Source of the DNA: Unio delphinus
Taxonomy: Eukaryota > Mollusca > Bivalvia > Unionida > Unionidae
Assembly (NCBI GenBank): GCA_029339505.1
Contig: JAQISU010000182.1
Coordinates: 3,122,001-3,186,000 of the forward strand
Length of the DNA: 64,000 nucleotides
Direction of reading: 5' to 3'
Shown here in pieces: positions 52,436 through 64,000 of the stretch (its first letter is position 1; each line of letters begins with the position of its first letter). The notes beneath the pieces were generated by a model. It saw nothing but the letters and a program-made list of their open reading frames with translations. It did not search any database and was not told the DNA's origin. The translations under genes were made by a program, and so were the position numbers.

Positions 52436-53459
52436 TCAGTTTAGCTGTTTACTTAAATCCGCTACGAATTCCACATACCATGATACTGAAACCCTAGCTA
52501 GATTATTATCATTCGTTGTTATCGTGAACTGTTCGGTTGTATCCTTTTCGATGATTGTTGATATTGTATTGTTGACCCCAGATAAACTCGACGATGATAT
52601 ATTAAATTGAGTCGGTGTTAATAGTGTTAATCGATAAATGCATTTGACGGTCGCGGTGATACTTAGTATATTGTCTGTACGAGTCCACGCAAATGATCCG
52701 TGTTGGATCGTGTATACTACGTTGTTGGTTTTCTCATGAGGAATTTTTGTTTTTTCAATGATTGTTATCATCCTCGAAAAATCATTTTTTGTTGCCTCGA
52801 TGAAGTTTTTCGTCTCATTCATGGATTATTTATTATCCGGGAGTTTTATTTCAATTTTATCCATCGTGGTTCCAATAAATTTATCTATAATATTTTTAAG
52901 AAAATTCTGAAAACTGTTTTACGTATTCTTCAATTCTAGATTGAAGTGTTGCTAGTTCCAACATGGAAGATTTTATCTCTGTGAGCTTCGGTGATATCAC
53001 CGCTGGTTCGCCGAAGAAAGCCATAATTGATTTTAATTTGTCATTGACAGTCTTTATATTGTCCATAGAGATTTTTATTAATGATAAATTCGGTGATGTT
53101 GTAGCTGGATCACCAAAAAAACTTTGTATGAATTTTAACTCATCGTTAAGAGTTTTTAATTTATCTTTATTCGTCGAATCGAGTATGCCGGGTTTGAGTT
53201 TACCCTGATTGGAACACAACGCAATAGTATCCTCTACTGCGTCTCGTTGTTTAAATAAAATATCATCCAGTTAAACATTACTCGTTTTCAATTTACCCTG
53301 ACGATCTTGAAATACAACTACTTCATTGGGATCAACACTTGCTAAGTTTAACGTTTCAACTATTTCATCTTCGATTATTTTTTTTATATCACCGGTTGCA
53401 GATATTTCAGTGGTTGGTTTCTTCAGCGCTGATAAAGATCTTTTCCAAATATCAATCAT
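52436..53459 (-). pseudogene. Fibre-like protein, broken (copy D)
   Basis: The N-terminal anchor (MIDIWKRSL...VVFQDRQGKLK) matches copy C. A TAA at 53271-53273 interrupts, then the frame continues with two shaft repeats of the type FFGDPATTSPNLSLIK before a frameshift near 52900 and a further stop. The C-terminal beta domain (52436-52822) is recognisably related to that of copy C but much diverged. There are fewer shaft repeats than in C. Confidence 0.75.
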
Positions 53460-53460
53460 G

Positions 53461-53865
53461 TTATTGTAAAACTCTTTCTATCTCTAAAAAGCGATTACTC
53501 GTGTATTCATTTACGACAACATGAGGTGGTTTTCCAGATGTTGAAATAACGTCAAGGACATTTAATACTTCGCTGCCGCATATTGGTGGGTCATTCATTT
53601 GTTGTGTTCGTAGCTTTGAGTACCAACGAGGAGTTTGTAAGCGGTTTATATAATGCATGAATACCTTCGGCGGCGCTAATCCATATGAATCGAAATAAAC
53701 GATCGCACGTGGAGTACTAGGTCCGGTCCTGTTATCGAGATTAATAATACCGGTTTCAACGATGTTTGGTTGTGCCGGCAACTGATCTTTCATAAAGACA
53801 CCTCTGAAGTTTTTGATTGCTGGTTTTTTTTAGCAGCATCGAGTAAATCAAAATTGTACATTGGA
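53461..53865 (-). pseudogene. Adenovirus-type protease, catalytic His lost (copy D)
   Basis: Homologous to 45526-45963. The Asp (YFDSYG), Gln and Cys (PICGSE) segments are present, but a short deletion removes the segment holding the catalytic His, and the N-terminus is frameshifted near 53830. It is inactive as encoded, and it also reads past the usual stop. Confidence 0.85.
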
Positions 53866-53866
53866 A

Positions 53867-54324
53867 CTAGTAAACTGTTCCTGGGATTCTGAGACCTTTT
53901 CCGCTGTACCATGTTCCTGGTAGTCTTAGAACCTTTCCCTTCTTTTTTTTATACCAACTCCCAGTTGTTTTCTTTAATGCCATCCCTGCCGCGGTACCAA
54001 CAACTCCTAGCGCCGCCGCTTTAGCCACCGTTGGGGCCTCTGCCGAAATCAACGCTGGAAACGCAGCTAACAACGGGAATATACCACCTGATTTTATCAT
54101 GTTTTTAATCGCGGCTGCAGAGAAAGTGATCTGAACGCCTTTTTATCTTTGATAGCATCATTGAAGTGTTTTACTTGACGAGTCGTCAGCGGCAATTTAT
54201 TCTGACCGCCAGTCATCTGATTGGGTTTCAGTGTTATTGTGGTTCCGAATTTTTTAGCTGATTCCGATTGGAATTTCTTGAGTTGACCGGAGGTTAACGT
54301 AACACTAATATAACTGTATTTCAT
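53867..54324 (-). pseudogene. Ala-rich core protein with a frameshift (copy D)
   Basis: Homologous to 45035-45514. The N-terminal half (54097-54324, including MTGG) and the Ala-rich C-terminal half with LRLPGT repeats (53867-54100) are in different frames, broken near 54125. Confidence 0.8.
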
Positions 54325-55766
54325 TATACAATAACAGATTGATCTAATTGTAACATGTTTTCCACTGATGCATCTATCACTCTCATCCTTCCGCCAACAC
54401 CTTCGAGTAGCATTGATTTATCGCTGAGAATGACAGCAACCGCTCTATAACCAACATCGCCAGGTTTTACACGAGCTCTAAAGTGTATATCAACGACAGA
54501 CTGTCTTGTTAAGTCAAGGTGTTCCAGTGAAAAGTAATAGATCGGATACAGACTCTTAAAATGCAACTGTGATATTTGCAGACCAGTATCAACATTTTGA
54601 TCACGTCCCATATATGACAACAGACGATGATGCACACGTGCTATTTGATTGGCATCGTAATTCAGTTGTGTATCCTCGGATGGTTCCTGTTGTCCGTTTA
54701 TTGTCAGTGAGACGTCAGTAACACCTAATTGATCAAATATCATATGGCTGTGTTCTTGAGAGTCTAATCGATTTCTATTCAAAAGCGCAACAAATATATG
54801 ACGCGGAGCTGAAAGGCCCTGTTTTGATGCTAGGTTCCACGTAAATGTACCATCAACATCAGAATCCTTGGTATCTGTACTCGTTATTAGCCAACTTAGC
54901 AATGATTTTCCTCCATGATCCAAAAATGATAGTAGCCGCTCTTCTGTGGCGATTGATGGAGTCAGTATTGGCATCCACAGTGATAGTTTTGTTAAAATAA
55001 TTTTACCAGCACCACGCCAGATTGCACCATTGTCGGTACACTTTCTCACGAGTACTACCATATGCTTTGCTCCACAAATAACTTTTCAGACGTTTCTACA
55101 GAATCCAAATATATGATGTAGTGGAATCGCGCATGAAAGCTGTCGACGAGGCCTCTTCAATGTTGATACGCGTGTTTCAAATCCTAGGTTGTAATCGAGA
55201 TTAACGCTTCCGAGAATACCAAAGACACCAGCTGGTCTATCTCTGTGTTCAGGGGTAGCGGGCTGTGGATCAGATGCAGTAGCTCTTGCAGTACCTATTT
55301 TAATATGCGGAATGTGATCAGCTTGATCAGTGATATCCTTAGAAAACATCATAGATGGACCCGCCGATCTTGTATAATCATCGGAATATCTCGCTAACCC
55401 GATTATTGTTGTGGCAACATCAACTTCGCGCTCAATAGATTCAATTTCTCTTCCATCAATGAGATATCTTGCACTTTCAAACAGCGCCATGATACCATTA
55501 TTGACAAAACCAACTCTGACATTTGGGTCATCTGCGTGTGGTGGATCATTATGAACAGCATCATCTGTTACAAGTTATCCTTCCACCTCGATAAATGCTT
55601 CACAAGGCAAAAAGTATTTACTGGTATCAGGAACTTGAAGTTCAATTCTTCATCGCAGATCTGGTTGTATTGCTTGATAAGAATAGAATTGATAATCATG
55701 TACGGAATCATCCTTGAGCACTGGGGCGTCCATATCAAATGCTGTATCAGGTGACCGTTTGAACAT
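54324..55766 (-). pseudogene. Major capsid protein with several stops (copy D)
   Basis: One 481-codon frame from the ATG at 55766, related to 43597-44994 along its whole length. It is interrupted by nonsense codons near 55655, 55578 and 55087 with no frameshift evident. The C-terminus is extended by about 10 residues and touches the core gene. The variable loop (about residues 145-200) is unlike A and C. Confidence 0.85.
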
Positions 55767-55791
55767 TTTATTATATACTCGTCGGTCTAAA

Positions 55792-56241
55792 TCATCGTCG
55801 TCGACAACGTCGTGGTTTTTTTAAGCCACTTCCCGCTATCATATTTGCGGTTATGTTATCTTGGGCTTTAGTCACCAGAGACGCTAAATTTTGATCTTCT
55901 GCGTTATTTATTTTTTTACTAACACTCGTGGGCATTTCCGCTGTAGATGGCAGTGGTCTCGGTTTCTTTCGCCGCCGAACTAGCGCTATTAGTTTATCCC
56001 TCGCGGCGGAAAATGCTTTCCCGGCAGCATCTCCAACAGCGCTAATACCTTTATCACGAATAACATCAATAGCTTTCATTGATAACTGTTTTGCTAGCGG
56101 ATCCACTTTTGGAGCCTTTCTTGCAAATAACCCTGCAATTGTATCACCGAGACCATTACCATAGTACGCGTTATAAACTGGAAACCGCGAGTTTACTACA
56201 TAGACGTTGGCTGGTTTATCATGGTTGTAGTGTATGATCAT
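55792..56241 (-). CDS. pVI-like virion protein with amphipathic helix (copy D)
   Basis: A 149-residue open frame, homologous to 43101-43550, with YYGNGLGDTIAGLFARKAP, the amphipathic stretch, IAGSG and a strongly basic tail (RRCRRR). It is open although its neighbours are broken, which for a short gene may be chance. Confidence 0.72.
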   Translation of the reverse strand: MIIHYNHDKPANVYVVNSRFPVYNAYYGNGLGDTIAGLFARKAPKVDPLAKQLSMKAIDVIRDKGISAVGDAAGKAFSAARDKLIALVRRRKKPRPLPSTAEMPTSVSKKINNAEDQNLASLVTKAQDNITANMIAGSGLKKPRRCRRR

Positions 56242-56292
56242 CTTTTTTAAATGATATTTATCTAATATGGTGATGAAAAATCTTTTGGATGT

Positions 56293-57361
56293 TCAGTCAC
56301 GGTAATAATCCGTAGGATTTTCAACTAACTCATCAATTAAATCTCGATATATTTAAATATCCATGATGCCACCTTGAAATAACATATATCAGCCGCTTCA
56401 TTAATTACTTCCGTTGAGTTATTTCCAGCTCTTTTTCCTCCGATGAGACCTTCTAATCGTGATATATCGCTGAGAATATTACCAGGACAACTAACTAGAC
56501 CACTACCTGAAATTCCACTGGAATCTCTTAATCCCTTCCCGCTACTATAACCAGTTGCTGCATCCAGTTTTTCTAAATCTGTACTTTGTAAATAATTAAA
56601 ATCATCATCTTCGTCTCGATCAGATGGTATATACAATGGTTCAGGTGGTAGTTGTTGTTGAGGTTCTCCTTGTTTCTTTCGTCTTCGTGTTTGTCTCCGT
56701 GTTGGTGTTTGACGTTTTCGCTCTTGTTCTTCTCTTTTTCGTTGTCGCTCTTCTATTAGTTCTTTTTTTATAATTACTGATTCCCTTTTGAAATTCCTTA
56801 TACCACTTCTCTTCCTTATTCAAACAACCAATCCCTTTCTTTATTTTATACAAATTATCAACCCAATCATTACTTGATATTATATCATCGTTATACTCGT
56901 CCTTTCTTGAATTATAGATTTTACTAGCAAAATCACCAAAAACTTCATAATCTTTTGATTTTAATAGTTGAATTTTTTATATTGCCATTTTAGCCTCATC
57001 GGTAAATTTATCCAACAGAGAAACATTCGTTTTTTTCGGACCAGGAGGTAGTTTTGTTAACAACGCTGATGGTTTTTTTTCAGTTTCAGCTGCTATTTTT
57101 TCAAGTATAAGAAGCACAGGAGCTTTTTTTCTTGATCCTTCTTTGGGGATATCTCCGTATATAGCTCGCTCAGTGGCTGATATTACCCCTTTCGTTGCAG
57201 TTGTAATCGGTCTAAACAAATCTTCAGATCCCTCAGAAAAATCGGTCTAAAGACTGTCTGGCTTGTAATTTACTTCCGACAGAGTCGCGAATTGGTAAGA
57301 ATTTCCTAATTGCAGTCAATCTCTCTCTCGCTAGTCTTATAGTTAATGCTTCGTTTACCAT
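56293..57361 (-). pseudogene. Conserved structural-block protein, broken (copy D)
   Basis: Homologous to 42082-43038. It starts at 57361 (MVNEALTIRLARERLTAIRKF) and is broken by frameshifts near 57235, 56975, 56860 and 56640 and a stop near 56365. The C-terminal part keeps the Gly/Ser linker. A Thr/Arg-rich stretch (56641-56750) is an out-of-frame reading of a Gln/Glu-rich region. Confidence 0.78.
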
Positions 57362-57369
57362 TATTGAAA

Positions 57370-57588
57370 CAGTAAAGCAATTTTCAATTAATGTACAATG
57401 TAGTGATTTTGTCATCATCAAATTATTTCTGTTTTAACCCGACTCAGATAGACAAGCAACAAAAAAAAATCACTCACTAAAATATTTTTCAGTTAATTTT
57501 ACTTCCTTGTTCATTGATTACAAGCCTTCCATTGTATTTGCAACATCTGTTCATGCAGTGCGAGAATTTTACTAACGCGCTATACATG
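57370..57588. other. Intergenic spacer in copy D
   Basis: Non-coding gap between the broken structural gene and the small conserved gene; no feature recognised. Confidence 0.5.
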
Positions 57589-57969
57589 TCAAATCGTTAG
57601 TTGTACCAATCTGTTTTTTTTTTCATTTTCTTGAAATAACGCCCGTATATTTCTAATTTTCGAATTAACCTCTTTTTTCAATTCATAATCTCGACCCAAT
57701 TCTTTTCGTATTCCTTCTACGATAGTAAATAACGGGACAAGCACACTTACGTCAGTACAGAATGCAAGCGAGTCTCGAATAGAATTCTGGATTTTTTTTA
57801 TCAGCGCATACTTCTTTGGCAGCATGTACTTGTTAGTAATAATACCGTATTTTATAACTTGAAAGTCAGACATAATTTGGTCAGGGTTTAAATTGTCAGA
57901 TAATTTGATATCTTGGCTTTTCAATTTTAAAATCTCGGATATAATCCTATTCATATTTTCAGAATTCAT
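57589..57969 (-). CDS. Conserved small protein of unknown function (copy D)
   Basis: Open from the conserved MNSENMNR start at 57969, homologous to 41551-41907 along its length. The last about 10 residues differ because the stop is displaced. Function unknown. Confidence 0.7.
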   Translation of the reverse strand: MNSENMNRIISEILKLKSQDIKLSDNLNPDQIMSDFQVIKYGIITNKYMLPKKYALIKKIQNSIRDSLAFCTDVSVLVPLFTIVEGIRKELGRDYELKKEVNSKIRNIRALFQENEKKNRLVQLTI

Positions 57970-58029
57970 TTTATATATTATATATATTTCTAATACCAAA
58001 AAGTATATAATTTTTTCAAAAATGAACCC

Positions 58030-58180
58030 CGTTCGTGGCAAGTTGTTTGATCATCTTACTCACGCCAAGGGATATTATGCGATGATATATACAATGAATG
58101 GATATATGAACCCCGTTCGTGGCAAGTTGTTTGATCATCTTACTCATGCCAAGGAATATTATGCAATGATATATGATGAA
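58030..58180. repeat. Tandem 85-bp duplication
   Basis: Two near-identical copies of a unit starting TGAACCCCGTTCGTGGCAAG, and the beginning of a third (58171). The unit is not present in copies A or C. Confidence 0.9.
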
Positions 58181-58295
58181 CCCCATTTGTGCGCCTCAGG
58201 TGCTATTCACATCGAAGGCGCCCAGTGGTTACATATAAATCAGCACATCTCATAGGGTCCGGTCAGATGTCTTCACATCTAACCATACCCAGAGT

Positions 58296-58490
58296 TATCA
58301 CGAAGTATATTCCCCTAAGAGTGAATCTAACTCGTCAAATAACGGGTTAGAATCACAAGAGGGTATGTTTAGTGAATGGACAGCACAAACAATAGATTAT
58401 CTATCACGAAGCATATATTTCTAAGAGTAAATCTAACTCGTCAAATAACGGGTTAGAATTACAAGAGGGTATGTTTAGTGAATGGACATA
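58296..58490. repeat. Tandem 102-bp duplication
   Basis: Two copies (58296 and 58398) with about 90 percent identity, each containing TAACTCGTCAAATAACGGGTTA, itself a near-palindrome. Confidence 0.88.
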
Positions 58491-58501
58491 TCGGACGGCG
58501 C

Positions 58502-58616
<115 letters not shown>

Positions 58617-58756
58617 ACTCCAAATGGCAGTTGTATAATAATGGATATATACGATGAATGGATGGATTGGATGATATATATATACAATGAATAAATGACT
58701 GAATGGATATATACAATGAATGAATGAATGGATGATGGGCGGGTCTACATTCATAC

Positions 58757-58852
58757 GTGGCCAATCATACAACCCAGATAACATCCCAGGTTGTATGGAT
58801 ACAAAAAGTATCCACACATCGTAGATAGTGTGTGGGTTGTATGATTGGTCAC
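58757..58852. repeat. Short inverted repeat (20-bp arms)
   Basis: Arms 58757-58776 and 58833-58852 (core CCAATCATACAACCCA) are inverted with one mismatch, enclosing 56 bp with a second smaller fold (GGATACAAAAAGTATCC). Confidence 0.85.
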
Positions 58853-58859
58853 ATATGAT

Positions 58860-59245
58860 CGTCGACGCTAAATCCCAATTATATAGAGAGAAATTTCGCT
58901 TATATATGTAACATATAGATTGGCGGAAATTAATAAAGAAAGAGGTGTGTGATCGTTATATCTTTCGTGTACTAATACTGATTATTGATAACATTGAAAC
59001 AACACCGATACTTGAAATAAAATACTAAAAGAAAGAATACAATTGTTCGTAAACACTATATATTTGATTCGTTTTCTCACAAAACAGATAATTGATTATA
59101 TCCGCTGAGAATCGTGGCTGTTAAACCCAGCCAATCAGAAGATAGCCCATCGAAATTAGGTGACACAGTCTAAGGGAGATAACTCTTTCATAGGCCGTAA
59201 ACATACTTAACCGAGTTATCTCCCTTGGTGTTATATAGAATAATG
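58860..59245. repeat. Dispersed repeat related to 5430-5810
   Basis: Contains AAGGGAGATAACTC at about 59173 and its inverted partner GAGTTATCTCCCTTGGTGTTATA ending at about 59236. The left part matches copy A around 5490-5560. It is a small host-type transposable element lying just beyond the HNH gene 3' end. Confidence 0.55.
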
Positions 59246-59749
59246 CAAAACATGATTAGACTTAAACAAACTATATTTTTTGTCCAGTCCCTTTTGAAAA
59301 AGCCGAATTTTGTTCTCGTTCTGCTACTCTTCGTACTGAGGGCATACAAATATCAAAATAAATACTGGCTTTTTTATAGATTGGAATACAATTTCTTCAT
59401 TAGTTGCTGTATTAAATGATTTTAAAGGTCTCCTTGTAACATTTTTACAAGTACCAGTTCTTCTTCTTTTGGAATTCTCACTTGGTGTAACAGCTTGTAG
59501 GTTACTCAAAGAATTATCAGTCTTAATACCATTTAAATGATCAATAACAAAATCATCCTTGATCAATCCATTATGACATTCGTACAGGAATCGGTGATTA
59601 AGATATCTCTTCTTCCCAACAGTAAACCTCAAATACCCCATATTATTTACAGTACCAACTGGCTTCTTCAGTATACGGTGTCTGATAATACCATCACTAG
59701 ATGCTTCATAGTTTGCGATCAAGGGATGCGGTCTGAATTCTTGGTTCAT
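59246..59749 (-). pseudogene. HNH homing-type endonuclease, frameshifted (copy D)
   Basis: Homologous to 41015-41506. The catalytic HNH part (NHRFLYECHNG, VIDHLNG, DNSLSNLQAV) is intact, but a frameshift at an A-run near 59368 changes the C-terminal NUMOD-like helix, which stays readable in another frame to about 59260. A shortened protein of 141 residues could still be made. Confidence 0.82.
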
Positions 59750-59760
59750 TATATACTATA

Positions 59761-60108
59761 CTATTGTTTGTCTAAGTCATTGTTTGGTTGAATTATTGTA
59801 TTAATTGAAAATCTATTAATGTAGTATTGGGGTGTTCTACCTCTGTCAGAGGTAGAGTTATTGATGGAGTTCTTAGTGGAATCTTTGATTCTCTTATCAT
59901 AATAATGCTTCAGCTCTCTGTATCGCTTACCACCACAACCGAGACACAATTGTGATATTCCTCTAACCCTTACCCCACATCGTAAGCAGGGTAAAGGCCC
60001 ATAACTTCCGTTGCGAACACATTGCATATGATACCCACAGAATTCCTTTCTGCATGATTTGTTACACGGGGTTACTGATCCTATCATAAGCCATTTGCAA
60101 TGATTCAT
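59761..60108 (-). CDS. Zinc-finger protein, two metal-binding clusters (copy D)
   Basis: A 115-residue open frame beginning at the conserved MNHCKWLM. Both Cys/His clusters are complete (PCNKSC...FCGYH and CLRCG...LCLGCGG). The C-terminus is diverged from copy A. It faces the polymerase gene across an (AT)n-expanded spacer. Confidence 0.75.
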   Translation of the reverse strand: MNHCKWLMIGSVTPCNKSCRKEFCGYHMQCVRNGSYGPLPCLRCGVRVRGISQLCLGCGGKRYRELKHYYDKRIKDSTKNSINNSTSDRGRTPQYYINRFSINTIIQPNNDLDKQ

Positions 60109-60138
60109 TATACAATAAATTCTCTATTTAAATACTTG

Positions 60139-60143
<5 letters not shown>

Positions 60144-60204
<61 letters not shown>
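60144..60204. repeat. (AT)n tract in the divergent intergenic region
   Basis: The short AT-rich spacer between the zinc-finger and polymerase starts (24 bp in copy A) is enlarged here by about 30 AT units. Confidence 0.93.
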
Positions 60205-60206
<2 letters not shown>

Positions 60207-60208
<2 letters not shown>

Positions 60209-63200
60209 GAAGGAGTTCGAGAGATTATAAAAAAATTACGCCTTGGAAAAATAATAAATTCAATCTCGATAGAGTCTCTGATACACCAAAGGGTAAAATT
60301 TGTGATAGAACCATGATAGGTAAAATCCGTGATTGTTTTAATGAATTCAAGCGTGATGGAGCATCTTATTGTTGGGCAACATTTCGAATTGATGGTAGTG
60401 TTGATGCTACCATGAACGGTAAAAACGCAGCCAAGATAATCTCACATCTTGGGCGAAAAAGGTATTTTTTTTAGAATAAAATTCATTATCCGTTCAGACA
60501 CGGGAGATTGGATTATCAGAGATAAATACGAGCCCATCATGAAGGATAAAAAATTGTCACTGTGAGTCAAGATTCCAAACCAGGAATTCTGACTGGAATT
60601 GACAAACCGTTTCTCGAGAGATCTTATCCTGTAACAGCAGTTGTTTATGGGATATATCCGTTAAATGATAAACCGAGTACTGAAAAACTAAAACCCATAA
60701 AACTATCATCGCTGAATTGTGTAGCAGAACGAAAAATAGAACACTTCACAAATGCGTTGCGTGGAAACAAATTGACTGATATAAGAAGCAAAAGAATAAC
60801 CGAGTGGGGACTAACAGTAAAGGAGCACGGGGCAACAATTCAAAATGAGGCAGCGTTAGAACGAATCCTAAAATTACCAATATCGGTAATGACGATAACA
60901 GGCGAGATATTATACGAACCGAAATATAAATCGAGAGCAGCTCCAATCAAAATTATTGACAATAATGAATACGCATGGACACCTGCAGTAACAATATTTC
61001 CGCGGGATAGAACCATAAAATATATACCCGTAGAGTTCTCCGGAGAAGAGAAACTATTTGATTTTATTCACCAATTGAGTAAAAACGATCCTGTGTCAGT
61101 GTGGTTACTTAACTCCGAGGGTAGATTCGATCAATTTGTACGACCCAATGTAGAATTATACCGCACTGAAACCCTCCATGAGGCAATGAAGAAACTATCT
61201 AGTAGTTTCTCGAAGAGTTTCGACGACAATCAATTACTTACAAACTGTTTTACAATTCCGTCGGTTGCAGCTCATTTTGCGAGAAAGAGAAACACATGGA
61301 AACCAACGCGAGGTGAGTTTCTTTCAGATGTCAGATCAAGCTGCATCGAATACAACCAAGGCGGATAATGGAATACAAAATACGATCGTGAAACTATTTT
61401 TTCAGTTGATATGGTCGCGTGTTATCCGGCGAGTTTTCTCGGGTACGGAGAATGCGCTGAATACTTTAAACGATTTGGACATCCCACACACGAGATGTCC
61501 CGTGTTGCTATTAATGGGCCACTGCCTGATTTTGATTTAACCGGATTCGCTCGTGTGGTATCATTTGAATTGGCTACTGGACTTTTTCCGTGCTGTTATA
61601 TATGGATTGGTAGACATATATCTGAAAAACACTGGATGCCAATAGTACTGTTACGGTTTATGATTGATTCTAAAATGCTGTTATCGCTAATTGTTAGTGA
61701 AGCGGTTATGTCATATCACGCGCAGACTGAAGTCTAGTTACCACAACCAAATCGAGATAAAATAATCAGCGAACAACGAAAACAGTTTCCCGATCTTGAC
61801 GAAGAATATATCATGAAATGGTCCAAACAGCTATTTGAAGTTAGGAATGAACACGCAAAATATCTCGGTAGAAGAATAATCGGTAAATTTACTCAGGGTG
61901 GAAAATACGACAATAAACGACATTCTTCACGGTTGATTATAGATAGCGTTGAATACGATTTTATAATCGCGAATGTAACATCTAAGGTTATATATGTCGA
62001 TCGTAAAGACGCTTTCTTGTCCGATGGAACAAAATTTGGTACAATTGTTACTTACAACGATGGATACAGTCTTCAGTATACACACTTGAGGGCGTATATG
62101 CTAGCTTAAGCTTCTATCAATTTATTTTCTATGATAAATAGATTTCCTGACATCGCAGTTAGATTAGCCACTGATTCATTTTATATAGACGCGAAATACA
62201 GCGAAGCAGTGGCTAAATTCACTAATTCTGACGAGAGCTGGGGATCATGGAGAAATAAGGGGGAAATACTGCGTGACTATTCCAAAACAGCAGATGTTAC
62301 GATTGAAGATAAATATTTGAAAGGTGATAAAATATCAGAACTATCTAATGCACCGCAGATATCTGATCCAATTTGTCGATATAAAACCAGCTACCTAAAC
62401 GGCTGTGGCGGGTCAGGAAAGACGACTCGTGCGATTGAATTATTTCGTGGGAAATCAAATATGATTGTGTGTGCACCAACCCACAGACTCGCCAGAGAGA
62501 TGAAACAACGAAGGGTAAATGCCTGTACTTATCACAGTTTATTTCAATGGAAAAGCGATGAATGGACTCCTGAACGAATGGGTGAGAAATTTATTACTGA
62601 AGTCATTATTTGGGATGCTATATGCACGGTGTCGTTAGATGTATTACAAAAATTTCTCGATTGGTTATTGTTAGCGAATACAAAAGTCTTCATGTACGGC
62701 GATCATGGCCAGCCACCACCATTGGCTGGTTTATCGCCGCATGATTGGCTAAAAATTTTGTAGACTATTATGAAGAAATTAACACCGATCATAGAGCACT
62801 TGATGAACAATTACGCGAGTTCAAGAAACTAATCAGATTACAACCGGATAGAATCCAATGTGAGATAGCACTTAAAATAATTTCAGAAACACCATTAAAA
62901 GATTTTTGGGAAACGTGGAGACCAAACGATTTGATAGTAGCGAGTAGAAAAATAGTCAGAGACACACTTCAGATGAAGTTATTTGAATTGCATAAAGAAA
63001 AATTTGCAACACTTCCAGTACCACTGTGTTATAGGCCATCGGATACACGAAAACAGAATATTCAAGTTGATATTCCAGGACAGCGTGAAAAGCAGAATTT
63101 AGTGTTAAATGATATTGTGTTGGTTGATATCAGCGTCGTCGAAGATGCAGTGCGTGCTGATAAATCCCCATGGACGCTAGGTTACCCAGCGACGATACAT

Positions 63201-63631
63201 TCTTCACAGGGATTGCCTATATCAGATACAATTGTTTGGATGGTGGATAATCACATCGAGTGGTCAAATTTAGTTTATCTCGCAGTGTCCAGAGTACGAA
63301 GAATAAATCAACTTCGAAGAGATGTCTTAAATGATAATGACACTAAAATGAGTGATATTGTCAGCATTGACAGAATCAGAAAAAACTTTCTGGTTATAAA
63401 CAGCGGGATAAAAAAACCAGTGAATTTGATATTGGTGCTGAATTAATAATTACGCTGAAGCAGCAACAGAATAATCACTGCGCGAGTTGCAATTGTATAA
63501 TGCGTTGGTGTTGGTCGGATAAAGACCCTCGACAATTTACCGTAGACAGAAAGAATAGCAGTATTGGTCATACCAAAGATAATGTGATACTGACATGTCT
63601 TGAGTGCAACCGACGAAGAGGTGCTAGTTAA
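60207..63631 (+). pseudogene. Polymerase-helicase-HNH pseudogene (copy D)
   Basis: Homologous to 6281-9753 from the ATG at 60207. It is broken by a stop within the first ten codons, frameshifts near 60470, 60555, 62755 and 63377, and in-frame stops near 61366, 61736 and 62107. PolB motif A (VACYPASF), motif C (ATDS) and helicase P-loop GCGGSGKTT are still readable. The HNH tail (CASC...CLECN) ends at 63631 in a frame shifted from the helicase. Confidence 0.9.
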
Positions 63632-64000
63632 GACCACGCGGCGGTAATTGAGTATCCTCGGGTATCACTTGTAGTTGTTTACGAGTAAATCCTTGCTGAG
63701 GAGCAGTTGAATCCAACCTATAGACTGGCGGTCTATCCGTAGATCGTCTTATACTAGATATATTATGTGCAGTAACACTCCAAATAGGATCAGTAGCTTT
63801 TTTTGCCACCTTCGAGTTCTCCTGGTTCATATAAATACCTAACAGTGACATTGCTGAGTATTGGTTGTTTTGAAAAATCTTGTTGGGGTTGTACGGGTAT
63901 ATATTTCTTTTTAATTGCGTTGTTAGGTTTCATATTTATCGTTCGAGTAACTTCATTATTCAGCGCGGTAATTGAGCCTGGTAATCTCTTGACCCATTCA
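63624..64000 (-). pseudogene. Integrase C-terminal part, frameshifted, partial (copy D)
   Basis: Matches the C-terminal domain of the integrases at 9746-10720 and 35660-36640 (ATDPIWSVTAHNISS). A frameshift lies near 63805 in a poly-T run. The catalytic core is beyond the window. Confidence 0.82.

Noticed and set aside
57893..58255. Plus-strand open frame with repeated MNPVRGKLFDHLTHAK peptide
   Set aside because: It is a translation of the 85-bp tandem duplication and runs antisense into the small conserved gene; no sign of a real product.

Overview
The window is eukaryotic, most likely from a mollusc or another marine spiralian. It has no bacterial operon signals or rRNA. Instead it holds decayed non-LTR retrotransposons, a tRNA-derived SINE, long microsatellites and two minisatellite arrays. 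The taxonomic guess rests on repeat style (for example an AAGGGAGATAACTC-type inverted motif) and is inference.

The dominant content is four copies of one large virus-like DNA element of the Polinton/Maverick (adintovirus-related) kind. Copy C (34210-49737, 15.5 kb) is complete. It has 288-bp terminal inverted repeats and a candidate 5-bp target duplication (AAAGT). Copy A (1-12111) runs off the left edge and keeps intact replication, integration and packaging genes. Copy B (12112-17709) is a degraded half element whose cut edge abuts the end of copy A, as if A had inserted into B. Copy D (50340-64000) is a degraded copy running off the right edge. A and C form one sequence lineage, B and D another.

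Reading copy C left to right: packaging ATPase (-); zinc-ribbon/phospholipase A2 protein (+); DDE integrase (+); a very large replication protein (-) joining a family-B DNA polymerase palm to an SF1 helicase, followed in frame after one stop by an HNH domain; a zinc-finger protein (+); an HNH homing-type endonuclease (+); a conserved small protein (+); then a rightward structural block: a Gly/Ser-tailed virion-type protein, a pVI-like amphipathic protein, a double-jelly-roll major capsid protein, an Ala-rich core/membrane-active protein, an adenovirus-type cysteine protease, a repeat-containing fibre-like protein, a two-helix membrane protein and a penton-like minor capsid protein. Together these cover integration, probably protein-primed replication, capsid assembly and maturation, packaging and entry.

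The central 16.5 kb (17710-34204) is host DNA: an L1-like endonuclease fragment, a SINE, microsatellites, a 37-bp and a 31-34-bp minisatellite array, a CR1-like reverse-transcriptase remnant and a perfect-looking hairpin. I recognise no host protein-coding gene there.

The most unusual points are the polymerase-helicase-HNH architecture, the interruption of that protein at the same place in all four copies, the terminal modules that are themselves bounded by the element's end motif, the nested A-in-B junction, and strong divergence of the fibre-like and penton-like proteins against a conserved capsid core.
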